NCBI GenBank assembly: GCA_963576565.1
Contig: OY755039.1
Span: forward strand, 74,418,771 to 74,482,770
Length of the DNA: 64,000 nucleotides
Source of the DNA: Aspidapion aeneum
Lineage: Eukaryota; Arthropoda; Insecta; Coleoptera; Brentidae
Reading direction: 5' to 3'
Shown: piece by piece, positions 9,535 to 20,294 of the stretch
How the letters are laid out: each line of letters opens with the position of its first letter
Numbering within the stretch: position 1 is the stretch's first letter
Notes under the pieces: generated by a model
What the model saw: only the letters and a program-made list of their open reading frames with translations
Told to the model about the DNA's origin: nothing
The model's database searches: none
Program-made: the position numbers and the translations under genes

Positions 9535-9705
9535 ATACGAACCTCTCTAACTCGAACCTCTATAACTCGAACCTTTTAGGTGGTCCCTGCACTTTTTATA
9601 TGTATTCTAACCCATTTAACTTGAATTTCTATAACTCAAACTCTCCATAACTCGAACTGTTTTGGATGTACCTTTAAGTTCGAGTTATAGAGGTTCGACT
9701 GTATA
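9535..9705. mobile_element. Pogo/Tigger-like MITE relic
   Basis: The left end has CGAACCTCTATAACTCGAAC and the right end GTTCGAGTTATAGAGGTTCG followed by ACTGTA. A diverged internal direct copy (ACTTGAATTTCTATAACTCA) lies between. Such ends are familiar from pogo-type elements in arthropods. No coding capacity remains. Confidence 0.5.
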
Positions 9706-9814
9706 TAGAATGTTGCTGCTATAAATCCTCAAGTTTCTGTGATTTTTTAAAGAAAAAAGCTACACAGTTTTTAATACTTGATTGATCTTATTATAATAAT
9801 ACGATAGTTGGTAG

Positions 9815-10012
9815 TTGACCTGCTTAGGTTAGTGTCCTAACCTGACCTGATTAAATTAGTATAATAAAAAAATCGTACCTAACCAGATCAGGATAGTGTT
9901 TTTTAGTATACCTACCTAACCAGATCAGGTTAGGATACTAACTTAACCAAGTCAGCTATCCTCGGCTTCTGGTCCACCACGGCCGGAAAGGGCAATTCGA
10001 CTTGGTTAGGTA
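9815..10012. repeat. Clustered CCTAACC/GGTTAGG palindromic repeats
   Basis: Several variants of CCTAACCAGATCAGGTTAGG and its halves occur (near 9838, 9883, 9915 and 10000), partly as perfect inverted repeats separated by TTAGTATA. They resemble short subtelomeric-type words but are not a telomeric array. No gene is seen. Confidence 0.4.
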
Positions 10013-10136
10013 ATTTAACTTAAAAAAAAACATACGATATTTTGTCGCGCGCTATTTTGTTCCCGCTATTTTGTCACACTTCCCGTTTTTATGACACTAT
10101 GTATATGGTTGTTCGGAAGACTAATATTATTTTCAG

Positions 10137-10265
10137 GTATTTTAAAAGAAAAAGATGAAGGCCCAAGTAAAGATCCGCACACATCTGGTTCGGAAGTATC
10201 ATCTGAAGTTTCTCCTTTAAAAGAATCTCAAGAAATACCAGGAATTGTTGAGGAGATAACAACTG
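10137..10265 (+). CDS. Host gene exon 2 of window
   Basis: The acceptor TTATTTTCAG ends at 10136 and the donor GTAAGT starts at 10266. The exon has 129 bases, entering and leaving in phase 1, so it could be skipped without a frame change. With the preceding exon's last G the first codon becomes GGT (Gly). The peptide is ILKEKDEGPSKDPHTSGSEV and then a Ser/Glu-rich run ending IVEEITT. No domain is recognised. The acidic, low-complexity style matches its neighbours. Confidence 0.7.
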
Positions 10266-10955
10266 GTAAGTTTAAAAAGACCTTATTCAAGCTCCAGCAC
10301 TAAAATAGTTTTGTTATTTTTAAAGCTGCACCAATTATTATTTTAATGAAATTTGACAATTTTAAATTTGTGTATTTTTTTAATGATCCTTTTTCTACTA
10401 CGTTTTTCATGTATTTTTTTGTTAATATTTATAATATGAACCCCTCATTTCTCCATCTTGAAATTTGGTAAGGATTAAGGAAAAAAATATATTTTTTTTA
10501 AAGAAATTAAAAACTACTTTTGAAAAATGTAAACGAACATTTTTTCTTCAAAATTTGTGTTTAGTTTTTTATAAAGAAATAAATTATATGATACCTCATT
10601 TAAAAATATATTTTATAGACTTTTTAAGTAAACCCTATGTCACTTAGTTAGTACATGTTTCAGCCAAAATGGCAGTTTTTTTGATTTTTAAAATTATATT
10701 AAAGAAAAACTTGAATTTTGGGATTTTTCATCCCCTTTATGTGTAGATAAATGTAACAAAAACGATCAAAATCGGTGAGATGGTTACATTAGTAAACTTG
10801 TCACTTCAAAGATCGCACAATTAAACCATTTTTGCATAGGCCATCTCCTCTACTATTATTTGATTTGATAAAACTTTCTGAGCTTAAAACGCACCCTAAT
10901 TAAAAATCAACATTTTCCGGAAAGTTAAAAACTTCTTTCATTTTTAATGGTACAG

Positions 10956-11072
10956 GTACTGACGAGCTAAATAATTTTGAGGATACTCAGCCAAACAAAG
11001 AAGCAACTGTAGAAAACGCTGATGAATCTTCTAATGAACCAATCGTTTTACAGTTGGAGCCCTCAGATGATG
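10956..11072 (+). CDS. Host gene exon 3 of window
   Basis: The acceptor GGTACAG ends at 10955 and the donor GTATGT starts at 11073. The exon has 117 bases, phase 1 to phase 1, with no stop in this frame. The peptide contains TDELNNFEDTQPNKEATV and ENADESSNEPIVLQLEPSDD. It is 690 bp downstream of exon 2 and followed by a 19.7-kb intron. The first codon formed with the exon 2 remainder is again Gly. It is too short to be found by a simple ORF search; I support it by phase, splice signals and composition. Confidence 0.65.
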
Positions 11073-12229
11073 GTATGTTTGATTTTTTTTCTTTAGGAGT
11101 TTCTTTTTTTCAATTGTGTTGATAATTTTTTTTGACGACTTTTTCGATAGTGTTATCAACAAAACTATTTATTGATAACTTAAATTTATTAATAACGTCA
11201 CAAAATTCCACTTTGATGGCATTACATAATTATATTTTTGTGAGGTACCAGAGTTGTTTTTCTCGCGTTATATTATTGCGAAACGGGATAAGTCTACTTC
11301 TACAACAAAAATATGTGTTAACTGTATCTTTTAATATATTATTTTAATATGAATTTGTGTTTTGATAGAAAAATTTATAAAAATGAAAAACTAATCAAAT
11401 AGAAAAACGATAATGGTAGTAATTATTTCCCTACAACTGGCCTATATTTTTTATTAAATTAGGTTCTTTCTGGTCGAAAAGAAAAAAGAAACCTACTTTT
11501 AAAATATGTGATTTATTGTTTAACAGCGAAAATCGATTTCAGAATTGCATTAATAACGTGTATTAGTTTTTATAACTTCCCAAACTTCTGCACAACGTCG
11601 AGGTATGTTTGCGATTTCAAACTTGTGAATGAACCAAATAGACGGCTGTGCCCGAAGGGGAGAAAATTAGAGATATTACAAAAAAATTACCCCAAAGTTA
11701 AATTCACACTGTCTGGGAAAACATACGTTTATTGAACTAGAACTAAGGAAAAAAATCAGCAACACGCTAGAGGGTTACCTTCTTTAATTTAGCAGCAGTT
11801 CCACATTTTACTCGCGACGCCGCGGCTTTTCTTGTGGCTGGAATATTGGTCTTAAATCTTAAAACACGTGTGACTTCTTTCAGTGTCTTGTCTTTCTCAA
11901 TTTTTCACAAGAATTTCCTTGACATTTTTTGGGTTTCTAAGCGGATGCTGCTGCTAAAATTTCATAAAAAAATTTACGCTCGCTAATTTTTGTTGTTATT
12001 TCGGCAACCTGCTGAAGGATACATTTTGGAACCATGTTCTGCACCTATCTCTGTTATTTATGAAATTTGATATATTTTTTAGGCTAAATTCTTTGTCAAA
12101 AAAGAAATATAAATAAAATAAATTATATTTATTGATTTTCGCTTGTGGCGAAAATCAATTACTTGAGCCGCCTCGGCCGTAACATTATTTTTATTTATTT
12201 TTTTTTTTTTTTTATTCCGTCCCTAGCAC
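11073..12229. other. Intron 3, start: AT-rich with decayed repeats
   Basis: I see no intact gene. About 11765-12035 on the minus strand has an interrupted basic reading frame of unknown origin. A short palindrome, TTGATTTTCGC...GCGAAAATCAA, lies at about 12136-12162. Homopolymer T runs follow at about 12190-12215. Confidence 0.4.
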
Positions 12230-12720
12230 CCCTAGTGTATCGCGCTCGAATTTTGACGCTTACTCGGGAACGCTTCGTCGTAGAAGGATGAAATTTGGCG
12301 CAACTTACGGGAGACCAAAAATGTCAATTTTGGGATAAATCGGAAAATTTCAAGTAGGGGAAATAGGGGAAAAACCGTCAAAAAGTGACTTTTTTTGATG
12401 TACCTCCGTTGGCACACCATAAGTGTCCAGGGGATTATTCTAGAAACTTGAGATTTTGCACAAGTATACTCTTATGTGTGGTCAGGAAGCCTATTGTTTT
12501 TCAGCCAGATCGGAAATAGTCAAGTGCCCCATTTTGGGGCTCTTCTGAATCCCTGCAGTAACGCATTTTCACTATACAATAAAATTGGTCAGAATTTCAC
12601 TGTTTATTTGCCGTTTTTTAAAATATATCTGGTCATTACTCCAAAACTGTTTAACCCATGTTAACCAAATTTTAAACATTTGCGGACCTAAGGGAGTGTT
12701 CGGTAACCGTATAGTTTGTT
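12230..12720. repeat. Dispersed intronic repeat related to the foldback at 1219-1690
   Basis: The segment GAGATTTTGCACAAGTATAC, the GCCAGATCGGAAATAGTCAA block, and the ACCAAATTTTAAACATTTG block follow the same order as in the foldback arm near 1230-1400, at lower identity. No coding potential is apparent. It is an old member of the same noncoding repeat family. Confidence 0.45.
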
Positions 12721-12990
12721 TTTAAAATTAGTTTTTGGTTTTTGAGTTTTGAGGATTTTTCAAAAACTATGCAAGGTTTTTGCAGTCAAAAATACTGAAT
12801 AAATTTTTTTGCCCTTACACTTTTTGACAGTTCTCGAACTGCTATCTTTTTAAGAAAATACCAAAATATTTTTTAAAAAAAGTTCGACTTTTCTAAGTTC
12901 ATTCAAATAAATATTAAAATACCCGCAAAAATCTCAACGGAAATAACACGCATTTTTACAAAAATCGCGATATTTTTAAAACAGTAGGTC
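12721..12990 (+). repeat. Dispersed repeat family R1, copy 1
   Basis: Landmarks are GATTTTTCAAAAACTATGCA, TTTTTGCAGTC, TTTGCCCTTACACTTTTTG, CTGCTATCTTTTTAAGAAAA, and GCATTTTTACAAAAATCGCG. The same landmarks in order are seen at 23610-23740 (partial) and, inverted, at 62420-62660. No coding capacity. Confidence 0.5.
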
Positions 12991-12999
12991 CGAATTGGA

Positions 13000-14169
13000 C
13001 AAAAATTGCACTACTCACTTCGCCGAACCTTTCTACATAAAATTTTATTTATAGTTTTAACCTTAATGTAGAGGGCGCTGGTGTAGGGCACTTAACATTT
13101 ATCAAAACGGTCCAAAATTAATAAAAATCTTATACAATTAAAGGAATTTGCAAATATTTTTTGAAATAAAATTGCAATAATAATAGGATTAATTTCATAT
13201 TAAAGAGCAGAAAAAAATCTATAAAATGACATATGTCATTTTTAAGTTATGGCAAATTTTATGTCCGTAGGTTTATTTTTAAATTATATACCGCGAGAAA
13301 TATTGGTAAAGAGTTAACGAAATACAATATTATAGACAAATTGGTTAAAATATAAACACTTTTTTCATTGCACTATTTTTGTAGCATGAAAGGAGCGGGA
13401 GCTACAATTTGTTACATTATAAAAAATTATCTGGGACCTATGGTTTTTGAAATTTAACGCAAAATGTTTAAAAAGCTCCATAAATTTCAAGTATTGTTAT
13501 TTAAAAAAATTACAATATCTTCAAAACCATGCGTCAGATTTTGACGTAGGTTATACCATTCGCTTACTCAGACCTTTTTACATAATAATCAGTCAACAGT
13601 TTTTTTTCATTTTCATAGAGCGCGCTTAACAAAGTAACCAGAAATAAAAATTTTCTTGTAGATATTAAGAAATTCGCAAATGCCACATTAAACTATATAG
13701 TATAGTATAGTATACTTTCATTTTATAGATCAGAGTAAAATTTGCAAAATACCAGATGTCATTTTTAAGACAGTGTCTAACTTTAAGTTCCTAGGTGAAT
13801 TCAACTAATATTAGGTAGTATTTTCCATGACAAATGTAACGGATAAAAGTGACCTTAATATTTTTTTAAGCAATAACTGTTTAGCATGACCGGAGTGAGA
13901 GCTACATATTTTAGCGGTAAACAGGCACTTTTATTATATTATCTTAAAATTAAATTAAATTATTCGATAAATTATTATTAAAGTGCAGTGATAATCACAG
14001 TTAGCAGTTGTAAGGGGCTGACAAAGGCGAATAATGAGTTATTAAATAAATTAAACTTAGTTTTGACTAATTTATAACGTACTTTAACTTCATATAAGGT
14101 AAAAATTTGTTAAATGGCACATGGTTTATTTTTAAATCAGTGTCCAATTTCAAGCTTCCACCACTATGT
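13000..14169. other. Intron 3: AT-rich, no gene recognised
   Basis: The stretch holds repeated phrases such as TAGCATGA(A/C)(A/C)GGAG and GAGCTACA at about 13383 and 13883, also seen in variant form at 28770, plus a small TATAG tandem at about 13698-13715. No open frame with a recognisable product is present. Confidence 0.4.
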
Positions 14170-16083
14170 CGGTTTAGAACGTTTTTCTACGTTGTCCGAC
14201 GCCTATTCTCCACCTCGTTCGATCCTGACAATCATCCTCTGTCAGATTCTTTTGACTCATTGATCTTTGGATTGACTGTTGCCATTCTAGTTTAGGACGC
14301 CCTCTTTTTCTGCGCCCTATTGGTTGCCATTCTAGGACCTGCTTTGGTAATCTTTCGTCGTTCATCCGTTGTACATGGCCGTACCATATCAGTTGCCTTT
14401 TAGTGATGTCATCCGTTATGCTTCCCTCGATTCCCATTCTTTCTTTTATGATCTCATTTCTTATGTGATCTATTCTAAATATTCTCATTGATCTTATTGC
14501 ATCCATTTCGACACTTTCCATTTTTGTTTTGTATTTTTTTGTTACGCGACAAGTCTCTATTCCATACAACAGCGTGCTTTTGATCATTGTTTCATATATG
14601 TTAAATTTTACATTCTTTTTTATCTCTCTGCTCCGTAAAATACTGTTAAGACATCCAATAACTTTTTTTGCTTTTACTATTCTTTTTTCCAATTCTTTAC
14701 AGTCTCTTCCTGTCTTATCAAATGTGACACCCAAGTATACATACTCATTGCATGGAGATATTGTTTGTCCATTTTCTAGTACTAACTCACTGGATTCGTT
14801 TCCAATACATAAGTACTGTGTCTTGTCCACGTTCACTGTTAGTCCCCACTTTTGGTATTCTTCTGTTAACTTTCTCATCATATACTCCATGTCTTCTTTA
14901 TCATTAGCCACAATTACTTAATCGTCAGCAAACTGTAGTGTGTATATGGTAAATCGGTCGTTAAGTTGTATTCCCATGCCGTGCACTTTACGTTTCCAGT
15001 TTTTTAGAGCTACTGCGATATATATTTTAAAAAGAGTTGGAGAGATACAACATCCCTGTCTTAAGCCTTTTGTTACCAGGAATTCTTTTGAAAGTCGATT
15101 TCCAATTTTAATTTTAGATTTTGACCCTTTGTATAGTTCTTTTATCGCTTTTATGTATGTATGATTGATATTAGTTTGCTCTAAAACTGTCCATAATTTT
15201 TCTACTGGAACGGTATCATATGCTTTTTGTAGGTCCACAAAGGTAACATGAGTCTCTATATTTCTGGCGCTCCTTTTCTCAATTACTTGTTTAAGACAAA
15301 AAACATTATCACTACAAGATCTGCCTGCGCGAAACCCACTTTGCTCTTCTTCTTCTTGTTCATGAAAATCATTCTCTATTAGATCTCTAACACTCCTACC
15401 GTACAATCTACTTAGAGGACTGGTTACTGAAATTCCTCTGTAATTGTTGCAATCCAGCTTGTTTCCTTTTTTATGTATTGAGGATATGAATGCAATTTTC
15501 CAATCATTAGGTACTGGATGTCCGTTTATGCATTGATTAATAATATATGTGAGATTTTCGAGTAGTTTCTCTGATCCATATTTGAGCATTTCAGCATATA
15601 TTCCCCCAGGTCCGCTAGCCTTTCCGGATTTAAGTTTTTTAATATTATTCTTTATCATTTCTTTTTCGATGATTACTTCCCCTCCATGCACTTCTATGTC
15701 TCTTCTCGGAGAAGCTGCCAGATATTCGAGTCTCGTCTCCTGCAGCAGTCCCTTGTAGTGTTGTGTCCATTGTTCTGGTTTGATTATCTGGATGTTTACT
15801 TTTTCTTTTGTTGGGTTTTTTACTGTAGAAATGAATTTCTATACTTCAGAACTCTGCCTACCTCCCACGTGTGTGTTTATGTCGTGGAACTTGCGCTCGA
15901 ACATTTCATTTTTTTCTGTGCGTATCAAATTTCTTAGCTGTCTTTGTCTCTTTGCTCCTTAGTACTGAGCCATTTCAAGTATTTGCGTTTTTTCTCTTTG
16001 ACCATTTCCTGTATTTTGTCCGTTCACCACATCTTCCTGTTATTTCTATTATCTTGGTACCCAACAGCTTCGTTGCTTGCTTC
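14170..16083 (-). pseudogene. RTE-clade retrotransposon, 3' part, interrupted by a BEL element
   Basis: Minus-strand reverse transcriptase of a second RTE family: KLKSGKASGPGG, VDLQKAYDTVP, GLRQGCCISPTLF and FADD near 14920, then YLCIGNE and the C-terminal IWYGHVQRMNDERLPKQVLE block. A single TAA at about 14915-14917 interrupts the frame directly after FADD. Another in-frame stop lies near 16024 and one near 15816. The upstream reading frame stops at 16083 and resumes at 23201 after the BEL insertion, confirmed by the 5-bp duplication GCTTC. The endonuclease is absent (5' truncated). Confidence 0.9.
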
Positions 16084-16645
16084 TGTTGTGTGCTGGTCTT
16101 TTTTTTAATGATTTGGTTTTTCACAAAAAATATAGCCCGAATAAAATTAGAATGAATTGGGAGGACTTACCGAGGTTTTCTCACTATTTGCCCCAAATGG
16201 TTTCTTCTCGAGGATCCTCTGGCAGACCATCAACAACCCATCCAATGCACAATTTTAACCACTCAAAATGTTTGTGGAGTTAGAAATAGTTTGTAAAATA
16301 ATAATTGGAAATTATTAAGCGATCACAAAAGGTGAAAAGTGCGTGAGCATAAACACTGTTTCGTACGATAGACTGAAATTTATACTGAAAATATAATATA
16401 TTAAAATAAAAATGTTCACCGAAAAATTCGAATCTTTCTATAAAAAAAAGGCCTCCCAGGATTAACTCGCGATAAGGAATTAAATCGAGAGAAAACAAAA
16501 TAAATAAAATTCTCGCTGCTCTCGAGCGCATTCACCAAAAACTAAATTACTTGTGGATGCATTTTATGCAGTTTATATTTAAGAAAAAGAAAAGGTAAAA
16601 ACTATAAATTATAAACTAGAAAAGAATGTGAGCGGATACGCAACA
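16084..16645 (-). repeat. BEL A LTR (3' LTR of the minus-strand element)
   Basis: The 562-bp repeat begins TG and ends CA and matches 22640-23200. It is preceded by the target duplication GCTTC. A GGTGGGCAGGT purine-rich tract adjoins it on the internal side (about 16646-16656, minus strand), fitting a plus-strand primer. Confidence 0.95.
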
Positions 16646-16680
16646 ACCTGCCCACCGTTAAGAGTCCCAGCGGACCTTAA

Positions 16681-19600
16681 CTATGTAGTATCGTTTGTGG
16701 AGACTGGTAAAGGACAAAGCTTTACCATTGGTCTCCTAAAATCTCCTTGATTTGTGTGGACTGTAGCAACGCGTGTTACTCCGTCTGCACCCGGGTGTAA
16801 GGCAATTATTTTACCTACATTCCACTTGGTGGGTGGTAAATTGTCGACTTTAAGAAGCACAAGAGTACCCACTTCAGCAGGTTGGGAATTGGGTTCTAGC
16901 CACTTCCCGCGCTGCTGAAGGGTATGCAAATACTCCTTGTGCCACCTAGACCAAAAATCTTGGTGCAGTCGTTGTAACAACTGATAGCCACTCATTTGAT
17001 TTAATTTCAAATGTGATAAGTCTCTGTCTGGCAAAACAGAAAGAGGTTTGAGTGATAGAAAATGACCGGGTGTTAAAACCGCTAAGTCATTTGGATCGTT
17101 TGGTAATGGTGATAAAGGCCGAGAGTTAAGTACGGCTTCAATTTGAACTAAAACAGTATAAAACTCCTCATAAGTTAATCTTTGTTCACCAATAACCCGA
17201 TACAAGTGAGTTTTAACAGACTTAACTCCTGCTTCCGCTAAAGCATTAAAATGCGGAGCAAGAGATGGACTAAATTTCCATTCTATTTTCTCAGAATCCG
17301 TTGCATACTTAAACATTTCAGTAATTTGTTTACTCGCAGCGCAAAAATTCGACGCGTTATCCGACCAAATAGAACTTATGCGTCCCCTGCGACAAATGAT
17401 TCTACGTAGTGCGCAAAGAAATGCCTCGCAAGAAAGGTCGGAAACCAATTCCAGGTGAGATGCCTTCGAGCCAAAGCACACGAATATGCATATATACGAT
17501 TTTGTTGATTTTACTCCACGCAATTTTCCGAGAGTAGTAAAGAAAGGTCCCGCAAAATCTACTGCAACGCAACTGAACGCCTTTGCTTTAGAAATGCGCT
17601 CTTTTGGCAAGTTGCCCATTGGAGGTATATAAGGCTTGGGGTTTAAGCGCCAGCAAGTCATGCATTTTCCAATGACCGATCTAATAGTTCGTCTCGCGGA
17701 TAAAATCCAAAATCTTTGCTGCAATAAATGCTGCAACGTCTGCGCACCTGGATGTAGGTAAATTTTATGAAATTGTTCAATAAGCAATGCGGTTAATCGA
17801 TTTTTTCGCGGCAATAAAATGGGGTGCTTTTTGTCGAAATCTAATTGAGATCTGTGAAGGCGACCACCGACTCTTAAAATGCCTTCTGAATCAATAAAAA
17901 CGTTTAATTTGCGGAGTGGTTTAGAAGGAAGTCGGTTGGTTCGTAAGTTTGTAATATCATCAGAAAATTCTAGCGCTTGCGCGTGTTTAATTAAAATTAT
18001 TAAAGCGGAATCTAGCTCAAATATTGTAAGAAAACCAGTATTTAATTCTCGTTTTCTTATTTTTAAACAAAAGCGGAGGCATAGAGCCAGTATTCTAAGT
18101 ATTTTTGAGAGACACGAATAATTATTTAATAAATAATCTAAGCGGTTGTCATTTATAAAAACAGCCAACGTAATTTTGCGTTCTTCACATAGTGCAATTT
18201 CGTCCATGCTTTCGGGTTCAACGAATTTTGTAGTAGGCCAAGTGTCCTGTGGTTGACGTAAAAAATCAGGACCTTCCCACCATAACAAATTATTGGATAA
18301 CTCCATGGGTAATAAACCGCGGCTTGCCACATCGGCTGGATTGGCTTCAGTGCTAATATGACGCCATATAGAGGGAGATATTTTCTCTTGTATAGACGCT
18401 ACCCGATTAGCAATAAATGTTTTCCAGCGATATGGAAGATTTTTTATCCAAGTCAATGCAACTGTGGAGTCACACCAGGCAAAAATTTTTGAGAAAGTTA
18501 TTTGACTCGAAAGCGTGTTAATAACTACATGCATTAAATCAGCGAGCATCTTTGCACTAATAAATTCTAACCGTGGAATTGAAACTATAGAAAGGGGTGC
18601 CACTTTTGATTTAGCCGCAAGTAAGAAAATGCGAAATGAATCTTCACAAAGTATACGAAAATATATTACACAGGCCGTAGCCTTTTGGCTAGCATCACAG
18701 AAGCCATGAATTTCACAGCTATAATCTTGATTAAAGCTAATGAGTCGGGGTAGTTGAAAATTCGAAAGCGTAGGTAGCTCGGATTTATATTGTAGCCAAC
18801 GATCTACAATAAACTGAGGCGGGGAGTCGTCCCATCCAACTCCTAATGAAAAGAGCATTTGGATTAAATGTTTTGCAAAAAGCGTTAGCGGAGCTAAGTA
18901 GCCCATGGGGTCGTAGCATCTAGCTACTTCAGACAAGATTGCGCGCTTAGTACAACCCTTATCCTGTGGTTGAATGCGATATGCAAAATTGTCAGATCTT
19001 GGGATCCAATGAAGACCTAATATTTTCACCGTTTCCGATTCCGAATCAAAATTAAAAGATTTAGAAACTAAATGTGATTCTGGTATATCCTTCAAAAACT
19101 CTGAACTGTTGCTAGATAATTTTTTAAGATCAAATCCACCGAGTTTAAGAAGTTTGACTAACTGATTTCGTAATTCACGAGCTTGATCTAGAGATTTACA
19201 TGACGTCACGCAGTCGTCAACAAAAATGTCACGTGACAGAACCTCTGAGGCGAGAGGGAAGCAATGACCTTCATCTGCAATAAGTTGGGTTACAACACGA
19301 TTTGCTAAATATGGTGAACAAGAGAGACCGAAAATTAAACGTTTAAATCTATAATCTTTAATTTCCTTATTCTTAGAAAATCTCCAGAGTATTCTTTGGT
19401 AGTCTGTATGCTTTAAAGCAACTTTTAGTTGTGGAAACATGCTGACAATGTCACATGTGAAAGCAATAGGATGAAGACGAAAATTCAGAAGAATAGAGAA
19501 AATTTCTTTTTGTAACTTAGGACCTACTAGGAGATTGTCATTTAATGAAAAACCGTTCACCTTTGCACTTCCATCGTAAACAATTCGAATCTTATCACCC

Positions 19601-20238
19601 TTTGGTACAGGGTGGTGCGGCAGATAATAGCAATCATTGTTACGCGCAGAATCGGGAACTAGCTCTAAGTAATCATCCTTTAGATATCCCTCAATTATTT
19701 CAGAATATTGAGCGTGCATATTTTCATTAAAGGAAAAGCGTTTTTCTAAAGATAAAAAATGTCTAACTGCGCACGCGCGTGAAATTTTCGTATCGAATTT
19801 TTGTACATTATCTTTAAAGGGCAATTCAACAATATAGCGACCCGATTTATCTCTACTGTGGGTTTCTAAAAAATGTTTTTCACATTTTTCTTCGGGCGAT
19901 AAAAAATTTGTTTTTGGAATTTCTTCTATTTCCCAAAATCTTTTAATGCACTTATCTAATTCGAGCGTTTGCGATTCGTTTTTTAAGAAAAGCGAGGTTG
20001 TAGAAACCATTTTTGTTTTATTTTGTTCAAGTTTTCCCATAACAATGTACCCAAAACAAGTATTTATTGCAACCGGTAAATGTGGCTGACTATAAACGTA
20101 CCCATTCCTTAAAATGTAAGGAGAAACTTCACATCCTAAAAGCATGTCAATACCAGCGGGTTGGAAATACTGAGGGTCTGATAGTTTTATATTAGAGAGA
20201 TATGAGAAGTCAACTCCGTTAATTACCGCGGCGGGCAT
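16681..20238 (-). CDS. BEL A Pol: reverse transcriptase, RNase H, integrase
   Basis: The 1185-codon minus-strand frame carries the replication and integration enzymes. In order: end of the protease region (DMLLGCEVSPYILR), reverse transcriptase (KIRIVYDGSAK, FTCDIVSMFPQL, catalytic IFVDDCVTS), RNase H (IHGFCDASQKATACVIY), integrase zinc-binding region (LHPGAQTLQHLL and CMTCWRLNPKP), the catalytic core (VAVDFAGPF, IWSDNASNF, EAGVKSVK) and the C-terminal block ending RPMVKLCPLP. Integrase has NALAEAG where most relatives have FGGLWE, but the Glu is kept. It is separated from the gag-protease frame by a one-base frameshift near 20290; the ATG used here is internal to the original polyprotein. 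Confidence 0.9.
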   Translation of the reverse strand: MPAAVINGVDFSYLSNIKLSDPQYFQPAGIDMLLGCEVSPYILRNGYVYSQPHLPVAINTCFGYIVMGKLEQNKTKMVSTTSLFLKNESQTLELDKCIKRFWEIEEIPKTNFLSPEEKCEKHFLETHSRDKSGRYIVELPFKDNVQKFDTKISRACAVRHFLSLEKRFSFNENMHAQYSEIIEGYLKDDYLELVPDSARNNDCYYLPHHPVPKGDKIRIVYDGSAKVNGFSLNDNLLVGPKLQKEIFSILLNFRLHPIAFTCDIVSMFPQLKVALKHTDYQRILWRFSKNKEIKDYRFKRLIFGLSCSPYLANRVVTQLIADEGHCFPLASEVLSRDIFVDDCVTSCKSLDQARELRNQLVKLLKLGGFDLKKLSSNSSEFLKDIPESHLVSKSFNFDSESETVKILGLHWIPRSDNFAYRIQPQDKGCTKRAILSEVARCYDPMGYLAPLTLFAKHLIQMLFSLGVGWDDSPPQFIVDRWLQYKSELPTLSNFQLPRLISFNQDYSCEIHGFCDASQKATACVIYFRILCEDSFRIFLLAAKSKVAPLSIVSIPRLEFISAKMLADLMHVVINTLSSQITFSKIFAWCDSTVALTWIKNLPYRWKTFIANRVASIQEKISPSIWRHISTEANPADVASRGLLPMELSNNLLWWEGPDFLRQPQDTWPTTKFVEPESMDEIALCEERKITLAVFINDNRLDYLLNNYSCLSKILRILALCLRFCLKIRKRELNTGFLTIFELDSALIILIKHAQALEFSDDITNLRTNRLPSKPLRKLNVFIDSEGILRVGGRLHRSQLDFDKKHPILLPRKNRLTALLIEQFHKIYLHPGAQTLQHLLQQRFWILSARRTIRSVIGKCMTCWRLNPKPYIPPMGNLPKERISKAKAFSCVAVDFAGPFFTTLGKLRGVKSTKSYICIFVCFGSKASHLELVSDLSCEAFLCALRRIICRRGRISSIWSDNASNFCAASKQITEMFKYATDSEKIEWKFSPSLAPHFNALAEAGVKSVKTHLYRVIGEQRLTYEEFYTVLVQIEAVLNSRPLSPLPNDPNDLAVLTPGHFLSLKPLSVLPDRDLSHLKLNQMSGYQLLQRLHQDFWSRWHKEYLHTLQQRGKWLEPNSQPAEVGTLVLLKVDNLPPTKWNVGKIIALHPGADGVTRVATVHTNQGDFRRPMVKLCPLPVSTNDTT

Positions 20239-20294
20239 GTCAGAAGAGACTTGGTTAATAATAATCGCGTTAACGTTAAAATAAGGACCTTTTA

